The position numbers were made by a program, and so were the translations under genes. A DNA stretch of 64,000 nucleotides from Marisa cornuarietis (taxonomy: Eukaryota > Mollusca > Gastropoda > Architaenioglossa > Ampullariidae). Under the pieces are notes generated by a model. It ran no database searches, was not told where the DNA came from, and saw only the letters and a program-made list of their open reading frames with translations. Shown in pieces: positions 45,121 to 57,177 of the stretch (within the stretch, counting starts at the first letter, position 1; each line of letters opens with the position of its first letter). The stretch is from assembly GCA_004794655.1 (NCBI GenBank), contig SMMW01000504.1, positions 671,001-735,000 of the forward strand. The letters run 5' to 3'.

Positions 45121-45991
45121 GAAAGCATTAGTGATAGGAAACATTGTTAAGCCTAGGGATATCTTCTTGATAACCATACAATTACAAAAACGCCAGTTGT
45201 CAAAACTAAGTCTGATTGCTGGTAAAAAGCTAAAACAAAGATCAAGCATCAGCTACACAACATCGATCGACGCTGTCTACATCGTTAAGGGGCCAGTTCT
45301 AATTTTAAACACTTTTAGGCCTTAAATCTTTTTAGATCATCAGTTTAAAGTGCACACCACAATTTTAGAAATTTTTAAAACTAAAACTGCTTTAATTAAG
45401 ATAAAGTTGCTTCAGTCTGACTTTCCGTCCTGTAAGTACAATTTGTGTATGTTCTTTTTGCAGGTCATCTAAATTACAGAAAAGAAATTTTGCTTCTTTA
45501 GAACAGTTTTAAGGTTTGGAAACATGTTGTGCAACTGGCCCCTGGTCTACAAGTAGCGCCTTGACCTCAGTTACAAACCCAGCAATATTATCAGCCGGTT
45601 CCTTATCCAGAACAAAGTTTAAAACAAACTGATAGTGTGAGGGTGCTATTGAGTGCGTGCTGGAATTTTTTGTGTTTAACGCCGTGCCAGCATTTAAGAC
45701 TATATCACGGTGAGCGTGCTGGAAACATTTGCAACTAACTAAACAGTAAATTGAGTATGAAGCTAAAAATAGATTGTTTAAGAAATGGTTCTATATTTAT
45801 GTAAACTAACAGGTATTAAATATTATTTTCTGTGTTATTATATTATTAATGGTGAATAAAATTATTTATCATGTGTCAGTTGTAACTGTTGTGGTTTGAA
45901 CAGCTCAACACATTTTAAAACGTGACAAAGTGCCTTAAAAGAATATTTCATACAATTAAGAACCTTGATTCCTCTATGCTTGTTTTGACAG

Positions 45992-46125
45992 TAACTTCAG
46001 CACTAAATGGAGTAAAATTACTGAAGCTATGGACACTGGTGATAATAGTGAGATTACACTGCCTCGGGAGTCATTAGAAATATTTACCGAGCCATCAGTT
46101 TATGACATACGTAAACAAACACTTG
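45992..46125 (+). CDS. Gene C: possible cytoplasmic-tail exon
   Basis: Acceptor TGTTTTGACAG, donor CTTG|GTAAGA, phase 2 to 1. The entry phase fits the donor of the membrane exon at 39769-39862. It encodes KWSKITEAMDTGDNSEITLP and EPSVYDIRKQ, with one tyrosine that does not complete an ITIM. It lies outside the segmental duplication, 6 kb from the membrane exon. Confidence 0.42.
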
Positions 46126-46311
46126 GTAAGAATATTAATAATAGGCTCTTATTTTTAGTGTTCTTGTACATGGAAAATACAAAGTTAATAGGTATTTTTA
46201 ATTTAGAACTATTAATGATCAGTGTTCATTTCAGTTGTTAGTGATAACGATCAAAAGTATTTTTTTCCTTATCTACAAATATCAATGAAGGCTTTGTTTT
46301 CGGTTTTAAAG

Positions 46312-46358
46312 GCCTTGGGCCGACATTCACCGGAAGCGCCGAAAAATGCTTTGGCTAA
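46312..46358 (+). CDS. Gene C: possible terminal exon
   Basis: Acceptor CGGTTTTAAAG, entry phase 1 as required, 14 codons (LGPTFTGSAEKCFG) then TAA. It is short, so chance is a real alternative. Confidence 0.28.
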
Positions 46359-48090
46359 AACGTAAACATAACTCAGGCGCAGTTTTCATTAACGACGGAG
46401 TATGGACATGGAGGCCAATTCGTGTAAACACAAGATGTAGCTTTTTACTTGTGTACGTTAGACTCGTAAGGGAGAGTAAGCTACAATAAACGAGCGAAGG
46501 TGAGCATCATTCATTTAGTAGCTCAGTGGCTGTTATGGATCTCAAGCCCCACGTCGGCGCTGATCACCTCCACCGCCATCAACACACAAACCACCACCAT
46601 GATTGCTGCAGCTGGAGAGCGCGCGAGCAGCCGGACAGAAGCGTAGTCAGGGGCTGTGGTCGGTGGACGAGGTTTAATTAGTCGACATTTCCTGCTAAAG
46701 GCGTCCCTCCTCACCGCACTTATAGAGATCGGTGACGGTAAAGACTTTTTTCAAAGTTGTTTGCACAATGTATGTTTTAGGTGATTGGCTTCAGACCTTT
46801 TTTTCTGTTTTCGCTCTCTCTCTCTCTCTGATACACACATGCATGCACACAACGGACCTTAGCTGCACAGGCCTTGTCATTGGCTTACTGCTTAAATTTT
46901 AAATTTTGCAACGGCAGTTATGAGTGGCAGTTGTAGTAGTAGCAAAAGCAGTATAAGGAGCCAACGTTTGAGTAAATATCATCGTTTCTGATTGCAAAAA
47001 GGAGAGCAAACAGCCATACACAGTCAAAAAAGAACCACTACAGCGTTGAAGCGGTCATTGCAGATGTTTCTTTTCAATTTTTAAATTTTTATTTTGTTTG
47101 GCTAAAATGTTAAATTCTAAATCTATTAGCTGTACATCCTTTTCTCAGTTTTTAAAACCACTCATAATTACTAAACTTGACTTTAATATAAAGCTCAACC
47201 TTAATGATAAAAAATTCATTAATCAAAATGAGCTTCTCTTTTGTAGTTACTTACGCAAGAGATAAAAAAATTAATAGAATCCTAAGTTAATAAAGACACG
47301 ATTGGGACAATAAATGTGCTATCACGTTGGGAAGATCTTTATTACATAGCTTGCGTTTCAAATAACCACCCAGAGAACAGAGATATCAGCAGATACGTAA
47401 CTATTAATGTATTATTATGTAAATAAACGAGGCGGAGACTTGTTGATACTGATTAAAAAAATCTTTATAAAACGTTACTGCCAGGTCATAAGTGCACACT
47501 ATGAGCTTACTTTATATAGACAGCTAAGAAGCAATACTGATAATATACTGTTTTTATACATCATATGTTGAAATGTTTAAACATCTTATGATATGATACT
47601 TTATTTTCGTTTTAGTTTCAGAATTTATGTGAAAGTCTAACATACAGCTGTGCACGCCTTTCCACAATGAAATTAATTTTGTGTTTCCTTCTGTTTGTTG
47701 TGAATATACAAGGGCAGTGTACTGTGTGAAACCTTTTCTTAAAAATTTCAAGTTAATTATTTTGCCGACAAATAAGAGGTTTAAGTGAGCAAAGGCAGAA
47801 ATACTAAAAAAAATTCAATCCGGTAAACAAATGCCACTTTGCATAAGAATATCCAGGTATATTATTATTTATTAAATAATTATCATATTGTCTCGTCCTT
47901 GCTAAGTATAACTTATTGCGTAGTAACCGAGAAAAAATGGATTCTTGATACGGAAAGAAAGCCTATTTCCTAAATAGTGTACATAAGCACCACTATGCGT
48001 TTGCATCACTGCTTACAGATTGTCACTTTATTACTTTGTCAACGGGATTTTTTGGTTTACTTAATACGGAAACCGAAAGATTCTATTGTT
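46359..48090. other. Spacer with a CpG-richer patch
   Basis: 46520-46730 is richer in CpG and GC than its surroundings (CCCCACGTCGGCGCTGATCA, GAGAGCGCGCGAGCAGCCGG), which could mark a promoter. The remainder is AT-rich with no exon recognised. Confidence 0.4.
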
Positions 48091-48308
48091 ATGCTTATAA
48101 ATCAAGGGCGGTCCGGTGGCGTAACGGTTAGCGCCTGTCACCAATACAGTGAAGGTTGGCTGTCCTGGGTTCAGTTCTCGTCTCGGGCACGCTGTTCTTT
48201 CTCTGCATTTGGCGTATGTTTACAGGGCTGGCTGCCTTGCCGTGATATAGCCTTAGTTGCTGGCTCGGCGTAAAATACCAATTAAAAACAAAATGCTTAT
48301 AAATCAAG
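48091..48308 (+). mobile_element. Full-length tRNA-derived SINE with 16 bp target-site duplication
   Basis: ATGCTTATAAATCAAG occurs at 48091-48106 and again at 48293-48308. Between them (48107-48292) is a tRNA-like head with an A box (TGGCGTAACGG) and a B box (GGTTCAGTTCT), then a body (GGCTGGCTGCCTTGCCGTGA) and an A-rich tail. The perfect duplication indicates a recent insertion. Further copies lie at 50810-50996 and 40312-40440. Confidence 0.92.
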
Positions 48309-48405
48309 TCAACGTGGATAGATGCGTGATATTTCGAATACGCTTTTGATAATCTCAGAAAATCTAAATGCAAACAGACGATATCTCCAGTAATGGTTTG
48401 CACAG

Positions 48406-48600
48406 AGCTGCTGGTGGACTGTGTATGGGAAGATAACAAGCTTAATTGCATCAAGCTGCCAGGCTTAAAGTTCAGAGAACCAGTGTCAGACATCGTTGAA
48501 ATCAGTCTTTCAACATGACCTATAAGCAATACTATCTGCGAACCTGGTGGATCAAAACCTGACATTATTTTTCCATGTCAGCTTCTTGAAACCGTACATG
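48406..48600 (+). pseudogene. Gene E: decayed QPVSD ectodomain exon
   Basis: The acceptor TTTGCACAG is followed by LLVDCVWEDNKLNCIKLPG and EPVSDIVEISLS, clearly homologous to gene A exon 3 and gene D exon 3. It then hits an in-frame TGA. A one-base shift restores FNMTYKQYY in place of FVNRTGSYRC, so there is at least one frameshift, and the second cysteine region is lost. Confidence 0.75.
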
Positions 48601-48767
48601 ACGACCAAGACGTATCGCGGGAAGAAAAACAGCATCAAACGAAGCATATGTTTCAAGGAAATCAATATATGGTCAATCCTGACCAGAAAGGTAAATGGTA
48701 ATCTTTACATTAAGAAATCGTTATTTATTTGTTTATAATTTTAACAGATTCAGAGATACTTCATATA

Positions 48768-49465
48768 CAGACGCTACCCTACTTACGAACATTTGAGTTA
48801 CGAACATTCGGACATACAAACAGACGCAGGAATTAAAATTATTCCTTGCAATACCTTCACGAGTCCTTGCGACAACCCACTCTCGTTGGTAGTGTCACGA
48901 TCTGAGTTGGTTCATGAGATACCCGGATATTCTCACAGGGTCCAGGCGAACACCAGCAATAGATACGCACAACGTATCGAGACTATCTTGTATAGAGTGA
49001 GAGGACCCTACGTTCGAGACGAGACGGCCTGTGCTAGGACAGTATATCAGTATATGTCTTGAATTTCTAATAACATAGTCAATGGTGGATGACTCACGGA
49101 GTGAAGGATGTGTTGTGATGGAGCTCAGTGAAATGTCAGCTGTACAGAAATAGCTACGTTCTATTTTTTTTAGCTTAGTCGTTTTTTTAGGGTTCCTCTG
49201 CTATTTTTCCCGAAGTGTTTGTCTAAGTTGTATCCGTGGTGTTATATACTATTACAACGTGCAAATATTGTACGCACAGACCCATAAACACAACCGCCTA
49301 TCCTCTTCTCGTATATCAACTCAAATTTATAGCACTAATTTAAAAGGTAATACAAGTTTTATTCTCACAGTATTTTAATAGAATGGCAAAATAACGACTT
49401 AGGAAAAAAATTAGCGTTACAAACTTTTTTGTAACATATATCGTTCGTAAGTAGGGTGGCGTCTG
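48768..49465. mobile_element. MITE with about 23 bp inverted ends flanked by TA
   Basis: The left end CAGACGCTACCCTACTTACG and the right end (complement of CAGACGCCACCCTACTTACG) differ by one base and are bounded by TA on both sides, the signature of Tc1/mariner-type insertion. Sub-terminal ACGAAC repeats (48785, 48800) follow the left end. There is no transposase; the open frame at 48793-49062 lies within the element and looks incidental. Confidence 0.82.
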
Positions 49466-49479
49466 TACTCTTCAAAAAC

Positions 49480-49617
49480 ACACACACACACACACGCGCA
49501 CACACACTCACAAACACACACACACACGCACACACACACACAAACACACACACACACGCACACACACACGCACACACACACAAACACACACACACACACA
49601 CACACGCACGCACACAC
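49480..49617. repeat. (CA)n tract, 138 bp
   Basis: Interrupted CA run with occasional CG and AA. It produces long meaningless frames on both strands. Confidence 0.95.
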
Positions 49618-49926
49618 ATTTGGTGCTTTCTCAAGTCGATTATCTAATATTTACAGAAACACGTCTACAGATTCTGAAGTTATTCACTTTACTAAGACGT
49701 TCAGTAAAAAGAATCAGCAAAGGTGGGACAACTGACAATCAAATAATGAGAGCGAGACTGGACACGAAAGTATCGTCAGAAATGATAAATCATTTACATA
49801 AAAGTATCCCACAAATTTTTACATCAAAGACATTTTTATTCATTAAAAATCCTACGTTATACTTTTGCTCTTCGTTTACCTCTTACTTAAAGAGACAACT
49901 ATTTCAACCGCACTTTTATTTAACAG

Positions 49927-50020
49927 AAACAAAAAGTCCAATAGTGGTCATCGCTATTATGATTGGAGCTTTTTTAATGGCATGTGTACTTATGATCCTC
50001 TACATTGTCATTTTATTCTG
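49927..50020 (+). CDS. Gene E: membrane-helix exon
   Basis: 94 bases between TTATTTAACAG and TG|GTAAGA, the same length and phases as 39769-39862. It encodes SPIVVIAIMIGAFLMACVLM and YIVILFW. The gene is probably dead because its ectodomain exon at 48406 is broken, although this exon looks intact. Confidence 0.6.
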
Positions 50021-50277
50021 GTAAGAAACATTTTGAGATAATATTTTCTATATTTATTTTCACTGGTCTACATATAAATTGGAAAAAAGCTACTGAATAT
50101 TTTTGAAATTGAAATATACACCTTAATTCTGGAAAGTTTTAGAACTGTGTGTGTATGTGTGTGTGTGTGTGTTTGTATGTTAGTTTCTAGTTAAAGCATG
50201 CAATTATTGTTCTACTTATTGAATCTTTGTATGTCGCGCTTTAATTCATCAGAGAAAATTACAATACTTGCTTTCAG

Positions 50278-50335
50278 GTGGGCGGCCCGTAGGGGCAACA
50301 GTGAAGACCAAAAACACTTGTTTTCCTCTGCGTAG
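50278..50335 (+). CDS. Gene E: possible terminal exon derived from SINE sequence
   Basis: The acceptor TTGCTTTCAG accepts phase 2 and gives WAARRGNSEDQKHLFSSA and then TAG. Its start (GGGCGGCCCGTAGGGGCA) resembles the SINE head at 50810 (GGGCGGTCCTGTGGGGCA), so this may be an exonised SINE or a chance frame. Confidence 0.3.
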
Positions 50336-50809
50336 GCAAGACAGTCTGGTATGAAATCTTTTAAGGTAATATTTGCTTCATTTTTAACACTGGTCTACAT
50401 CAAAGTTGAAAAAGGAGCTACTGAATATTTTTGAAGTTTAAATATGCACCTTAATCATGATTCCACTCTTTAAGGTTCTAGGGGTTTCTTATGTTGTTCA
50501 TCTTTAAATTAAAAATTTTCCCATTCCATCTCAAGAAGGCGATTTTTATGTATTTTGAAGCACAGATAGAAAAATAATGCCAGTTTCTTTAGAAGTTTCA
50601 AAAATCCCTTTAAGTTTATAATTTCATGAAATATTTAAATTAACTCTCTTGCTTGTGCGTGTGTGTGGGCATGCGTGAGTTTCTGTATATTTGTGTGTGA
50701 GTTGCGCTCTTAGCTTTTAGCTATAACATGTAATTATTGTTGTAATTATTTAACCTTAGTATGTCGTGCTTTAATTTATCAAGAGAATTACTGTTACTTG
50801 CTTTTAGGA

Positions 50810-50996
50810 GGGCGGTCCTGTGGGGCAGCGGTGAGTGCCTGTCACCAATACAGTGAGGGTTATATATCCTGGGTTCAGCTCTCGTCTCAGGCACGCCCTT
50901 CTTTCTCTGCATTTGGCACCTGTTTACAAGGCTGGCTGCCTTGCCGCGACATAGTCTTGGTTGTTGTCTCACCGAAAAACACCAATAATACCTTTC
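50810..50996 (+). mobile_element. SINE copy 2
   Basis: Same family as 48107-48292: GGGCGGTCCTGTGGGGCAGC, CTGTCACCAATACAGTGAGG, CTGGCTGCCTTGCCGCGACA. The 3' end is near ACCGAAAAACACCAATAA. No target-site duplication could be identified. Confidence 0.82.
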
Positions 50997-52328
50997 TCGT
51001 TTTTGTCATACAATATACAATGTGTCGTGCCGGGTCACATGACGTCGCTTGACTGTTGAAAATAGAGGTTCCTGGTTCTTTTACGATTGTTTCGTAAAAC
51101 GTCGTTGATTCTTGTCATACAATATACAGTTTTTGTAATATTGTACCTTGAACCACTTATATATATATATATATCCAAAGAAACTATACATTCCAACTTT
51201 CCGGGCATTATGACTTTGTTTGCTGCTTAACTGCTTACATAAGTCTTTTATAGTTTGAAAATGGCTGCCCGTCACTGTTTATACATGCAAATCGAGCTTA
51301 ATCGTTATGCATGGGTGGAAGCTAAAATGGTTCCTGGGACTGAAGTAGGTCAAGTTCAGATACCACACCACTTTTTTCATGATGTCTGAAGTTTACAAAA
51401 TCTGAAGAATTATTAGTGGCAAAAATATATCAAACTGAGTATTCTGACAACAAATGTTTTTATTTAAGTTATATATATATATAAACATGTATATAGAATG
51501 ATGCTTTAGAGAATCAAACTCAGTTTAGTTTTACCTCTATAAGAGTTTTCAATAGCTGAACAATTTAACTCGTAGGCAGCTACTTTTGCCTTGGGTACTT
51601 TCTTTATTTTTTTCTTGACACAATGACTCCACTTTTTTACCGTTCTGTCTTTTGTAGGAGGAATCTCCTCCCTCCTCTCTTCAAAAGTAAATTTACTGTA
51701 TTGTTTCTTTTTATGACAAAAGAAGTCAATACACTAACAACTTGCCGAGTTTATTTGTTGACAAAATGTGGGTGGTCTCACAATCTGTTTTGTTTAAATA
51801 CAGCTATAATACAAATCAACGAATTGATTTTATCTCATTTTATTTTTATAAAATATTTATTGTCAACAAGCATTAAATTTTTTGCATTGCTTAAAATTTA
51901 AGTAGTATTTTCTTGTGAATCTAAGACTATCCCGTTACGTTCTTGATGTATCAAAATTTATATTTTTATTGGATTTTTTGCTTCCCTGGTTACACATGAC
52001 TGTCAAAAATGTCACAGATAAAGTGCATATATATATATATATATATATGTTAATATGTATGACTATAAAAATATGAAAATGTTTTTACTTTTGAATAAAT
52101 GATGATGAATAAGGAATACTGAAACATGTCATCAAGGTTACTAAATAAAGCAAAGTGTTGAGGCTAATGTACTTGACAGGGCTCATCCTTTTGAGACTCG
52201 AAGAACACTAAAGAGACCATTCGCGCGAGCTGAATGGTTTTCCTTATGATTGCCTAAGTTGTTATTTTGCATTTTACCTCTCTCCGTTAATTTTCATTCA
52301 TCAAACTTCCTTTCCATATACTATTTAT

Positions 52329-52331
<3 letters not shown>

Positions 52332-52390
<59 letters not shown>
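52332..52390. repeat. (CA)n microsatellite
   Basis: About 29 CA units, within the stretch unique to duplication copy 2. Confidence 0.95.
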
Positions 52391-52392
<2 letters not shown>

Positions 52393-54633
52393 TAAACCTG
52401 TACCGGCATGATCTGTACAATCACCTTCACCAATATAATCTGGGAGGGAGAACTGCTGATATTTGCTTGCCAGTGAAACAGCGCATCAGACATCAGAACT
52501 GAAAAAGGCAGAAGAGGGACAGATGGTCTTCACAGACAAGACCAGGTTAACAATGGTCACAATATGGCGCACAACGTGTGGAGGCGAATGTGTTATGTCG
52601 CCCTAACTTGACTTTTATTTAGGTTTATGTACTATATTAGTTTATTTAGGTTTTGACATTACCTAGGGTTGCGAAAGGTTAAGCAGCAATTTGGAATTGG
52701 TGCATTTGTTTTTGAGTATCCGCTCTCTTTAGATTTTTTCCATTCTTGGCAAATTTTGTTATTTTGTTCACAATGTAGAGGTAAAGCTTGTTCTTTTTGA
52801 GAAAATTACTAGTGACAGTTGTAATTCAGTGCTGTCGTTAAGGGTTGTTTGGTATAATAATAATTTGGGATTTTCTGTTTTCTGAGTTGGGTTTTAAAAA
52901 TATTATTTCTGGGCTCTGTGGTGAAGTAGTTCTCGAAAAACATTGTGTACTTCTAGAAAAAGATTTTCTTTAAATGTATCATTGAATTTAGGAATATCCT
53001 AATTGCAATGGCAGAGAGTGTCAATCTTTGAGTCAAACCATCTAAAATATCACTTGCCAAACGAAAAATGAAGAACTTTGAATTTTTGACTAAAAGCGTG
53101 TCTTATAGTCCATGATGAATCTACTGGTGAATAAGATTAAAGAAGAGGAAAAGCTAACACAGTATAGACGTTAAAAAAACAATGGAGGTCACTTCGTCCT
53201 CAGCACCTCTGTCAAAAAAGTATTCTCTGACACTTTCTCAACTTTTACTCAAGCAAGCCACTGAGAGGTTAACTGCAGTGATCAACGTGGGAGAGATTAA
53301 GCTGCATATGTTACATAGAAAGGAATATTTTAAAATGAATCCGAATACGGCACGTGTGACCGCCATTGCCTGTTATCTTAAAAATCGTTCAAAGGACAAG
53401 GTCAGTGCAAATAAAGGTGCTTGCACGTTGCTTTCCAGAAAATCAGTGATAGGACATGGCGTGATATTAAATAATCTATTTTGATAATTAATCTTTAAAC
53501 TGTCAGACACTCATCTCATGGCGAGACCTAAGGATGTTTAATTAAATACTGGCTCTAAATGTTTGTCATTTCGTGAAACAAGCACTTAACAAACTCTAGT
53601 AACAAGAAAAATATCTGTGGTAAGTACTGATAATTTTACATTTACTTTATCAAAACGTTATGAAATATACATCGGATCTAGATACTAAAACCTGCAGACA
53701 ATTAAACCCTTAAGTTCAGTTAAGTGTGTACACAGGATATTTTTGAATCTCCCTTTCTCTCTGTGTGGATACTCACTTGTATGCACAGAAGTATGCAAAC
53801 ATAGCTACATTCACCTCATAAGCACTCATGATAGTTGCACATTCTTCTAACAAATCAAATATATTGGGCTTTTTTCTTCTTGAAAAAGGACTTCAGAAAA
53901 GATAGCACAAATAGCTTTCAACTGTTGGTCTTGATAACAGTCTACGCTAAGAAAATACATTTTAGATCATACACCAATAATAAAGTGTGATATCGCCTAG
54001 CAGTTACCTAGCACTGACAACAAAGAGAACAATGCAAAATAACAATAAATAAAAGATTAAATGTTAAACAAAACAACTATAAAGCATAAGTTATGGTTGG
54101 GAGGGGTCAGAACATTACAGGGACAATGTATGACACGCTTCTGATCAACAAACTGAATTAAAGCTGACGGGTTGTACCCACTACGACAGAAATCAGACAT
54201 AGATAATAGTGAGATAAGTAGAGTTCATAAAACTATAACGAAACGTTAGCAGCCCTCATTTATCCAGCTACAATCTAAGCATACAGTCAACCTCAAAGAT
54301 AACTCACGCACATGACTTCAAATGCGTATACTGCTTTCTCTCATTTCTGTATACACTCGCTTTGTTTCCCTGCTTTGACAATATGAGTGTACTTGACCAA
54401 TTATTACAGATGGAGAACTATAATAATTTGTATTTTTTATGTTCTGTTACCCTGTGTTGTTGTTTTAAGACTAACTGTCGACATACATAACCATTCTTTA
54501 TGAAAATAATTATAACGATAGCGTGTCTTTTACTTATTTTTTTGGAAGACAGACACAAAGTAAAACTACATATGCACCTAGGAAGGATAGCTCTTAACTC
54601 ACACAAATAAACATTATATTTATTTAATAATAA

Positions 54634-55760
54634 AGTCAGTCAGTCAGTCAGTCGTCCTTTGACCAGCACCTGTCGTTGGGGGGAGCACATGGATAGACGC
54701 GGCAGCTGACAGGGGCCGCCACTCTTGTCTATTGTGGGCGACAGTCAGCAGGTCCTGTACAGGACGACCAGTCCAGTCTGTGATGTTCGTAAGTCAATTC
54801 TTTCTCTGTCCACCGTGGGGTCGGCCACCCTCCAAGAATAGTCTTCGACAAGGTGTCGTGCCGGGTTACATGAACAAAGAAGACCAGTTTACGTCACTTG
54901 ACTGTTGATAGTAGAGGTTCCTGGTGTCCTATGAGTGTCTCGTACAAATTCGTTGGTTCCATTTTTTGTATGAAATCCGGAGCATCCTCCTCAGGCATTC
55001 TATCTAGAATTCCTGGATTCTCCTTTCCCTTTCGGCGAGCAGAGTCCACGCGTCGAATCCGTAGAGAACGATTGGCACTACCAGGGATTTCTACAGCTTG
55101 TACTTGGGAGAGAACCTTATCTTAAGACTATGCCAGATCCTCTCTAGCCGCTGTTGCTGTTGCAGTGTGGATGTGAATATCTGGCTTAGAACTGCCGTCC
55201 TTGCAGAGGGTGGTTCCCAAATATCTGACGCTGCTTCCCTCTTCCAGCTGTATCCCGTTTATAAAGAACTCTGCTTTGCAGCTGCCATTGATCATAACTT
55301 TGCTCTTTTCAGTGCTGGTCTCCATTCTATATGCGTTCCAACTGTCTGTCCTGTCATTCTGTTGGTGAGGTCTTGCAGCTATTTGTTAGTGCCTGCTATC
55401 AGATCTAGGTTTGTTGTCTTTAAAGCGTAGATTGCAGATCGGCGTTCCACCAATTCAAATGGAAGTTTGATGGTCGTCGATGTTTAAAGCATGATATTCT
55501 TCAAGATATTAAACAGCATTGGTGATAGGAAACACCCTTGACGTACGCCTACTATGGTGCAAATATAAGTTCTTATTTGTTTATGCCGCAGTTCCGACTG
55601 TGCTTCGGTGACCTTCCATGTTCAATTTTCTTATAACATGCTTTAGCCCCTCAGGCCAGACGCTTTCGAATGTCTTCTTTAAAGTCAATGAAGATGTGAT
55701 AGACGTATCACTCTTGTTGTAGATGCTTTTTTAAAGAGTGTGGAAGTTAAAGATTTGTTC
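54634..55760 (-). mobile_element. LINE 3' half, decayed (minus strand), duplication copy 2
   Basis: On the minus strand, frames show FERVWPEGLKHVIRKLNMEG, then VRQGCFLSPMLFN, then KSKVMINGSCKAEFFINGIQ with VRYLGTTLCKDGSS. A C-terminal end follows (RPVQDLLTVAHNRQEW), then a (GACT)n tail at 54634-54652. Motif order and the YLGxxLxKDG box fit an RTE-like LINE. Several frameshifts and stops are present. Confidence 0.82.
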
Positions 55761-56310
55761 AGTTGTGCTTTTCAGTTCCTCTGCGGTGGTGCTAATGTGG
55801 TACGTATGATATTTTTTATAAGCTTTCTTTGCCTCTTTCTAAATTCTCTGCATCTCTCGCGCCAATGTGGTGAGATCATTAGGAGAGAAGACATGTCCAC
55901 TATTTTGCACGCTACTCCACCAGCGAGGATTCTCTTCAAGGTTCTCTTATGTTGCACGGTTGTATGTATCTGTTTCGTTTGCCTGCTGGCTCTATAGTTT
56001 CTTGGTTGTCTGTATGTTTGTAGACTTACGTGATTAGCGCAGTGAATTTGCAGCAACAAAGGAAATGCTCTTTAGAGATTCAATTATTGCCATTCAGATA
56101 AAGGTATTGTCAGTCGAAACAAAACTCAACATTGTGTTGAAATCTTCCGATTGTGTATGCTATGCTAACGCTTTCAAATTATGAAGTGTCTCTTGCATTA
56201 CTTATTCTGTTTATTACTCAAAGTGTTTATGAATACATCTGAATTGTATTGACAGATACAGGCTTGAGAGGTGGATGTCAATAACGAGTGCATATACTGT
56301 TTTAAAATGA

Positions 56311-56356
56311 ATGGAATTTATTTGCTTCTTACTGCTGTTCGTTGCTTGTGCCCAAG
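56311..56356 (+). CDS. Gene D exon 1 (signal peptide)
   Basis: ATGGAATTT opens a 15-residue hydrophobic leader (MEFICFLLLFVACAQ) with donor CAAG|GTGTGT in phase 1. A nearby ATG four bases upstream is in the wrong frame. Confidence 0.68.
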
Positions 56357-56664
56357 GTGTGTATAATCTTCGGGGTACTATTTTTAAGGGTGGCAGGTTT
56401 ACTTAAAAATGATGCGTTCCTTATAACATGGATTGTATCTATTATCTGCTATTTTGGGTGGGGGTGAGCATTGTAAAAGAAATCTAGAAACGAGATATAG
56501 TACGAAAAAAATGATTGCTGTGTAATAACTTTTACTTTCCTTACACTATAGGATTTGAAAAGTATGACATCCTTGTCTTCATTATTACCTACGTTGCATG
56601 AGATCACCGGTAGCAGTGAGCTGTATTCACTATTACTGGGTTTGACGGCTATTTGTATATTGTG

Positions 56665-56668
<4 letters not shown>

Positions 56669-56712
<44 letters not shown>
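56669..56712. repeat. (TG)n tract at the 3' splice site of gene D exon 2
   Basis: About 22 TG units end only 10 bases before the acceptor GACACAG. They stand where a polypyrimidine tract would be expected. Confidence 0.93.
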
Positions 56713-56716
<4 letters not shown>

Positions 56717-56722
56717 ACACAG

Positions 56723-56838
56723 GAACAGAGTGTGATGTATCAAACGGGAGAATCTTGAACTGCTTATTCCAAGTCAATGTCAACTCTACACGAACAGATT
56801 TTACGCCTATTTCTATCCCAAAGACGATGGTTCTTCAG
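56723..56838 (+). pseudogene. Gene D exon 2 (frameshifted)
   Basis: Reads TECDVSNGRILNCLFQ and NVNSTRTDF, homologous to gene A exon 2. The frame then shifts; the expected YFYPKDDGSS is found in the next frame. Donor TTCAG|GTAAAA. Confidence 0.75.
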
Positions 56839-57177
56839 GTAAAAGTACTACTTTTAATGTAAACCAACATTGCTTTTAGGGATTGGAAATTTTTGCAGAG
56901 TATTATAAAGTGCAATAATGTTTACAAAAGGCTTTAATTTTCTAAAGGTAACACGGATAGCATATTATGTGTTTTATATACCATGTGATTGTGATATGTT
57001 ACGATACCACTGGCTAAACAGCTTTTTTTAAAACAATAGACTGGAATGATTTCCATATACGTTTTGACATCGTAATTTAAGTGTGTACAATTCTTTTCAA
57101 ATACCTTAAAGCTAGTCCGTTAAATAAAACCGAATGTTTCTAGTGAGTCTCATGTGATTATTTATACTTTTGCAAAG

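Larger units (their letters stand above)
49790..55600. repeat. Segmental duplication, copy 2
   Basis: Counterpart of 39655-45110. It carries an internal tandem repeat of the segment after the membrane exon (50040-50340 and 50370-50820). It also has about 1.1 kb of extra sequence at roughly 52235-53365, including a (CA)n tract at 52332-52390, with no counterpart in copy 1. Confidence 0.8.

Noticed and set aside
46523..46714. Minus-strand frame with a leader-like MVVVCVLMAVEVISADVG
   Set aside because: It resembles a signal peptide, but no downstream exon with matching phase was found and the patch is GC-rich, where such frames arise easily.
49365..49647. Cys/Val and His/Thr repeat frames
   Set aside because: They come from the (CA)n tract.
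53182..53484. 100-codon plus-strand frame
   Set aside because: It spans the junction between unique and duplicated sequence in copy 2, which argues against a conserved gene.
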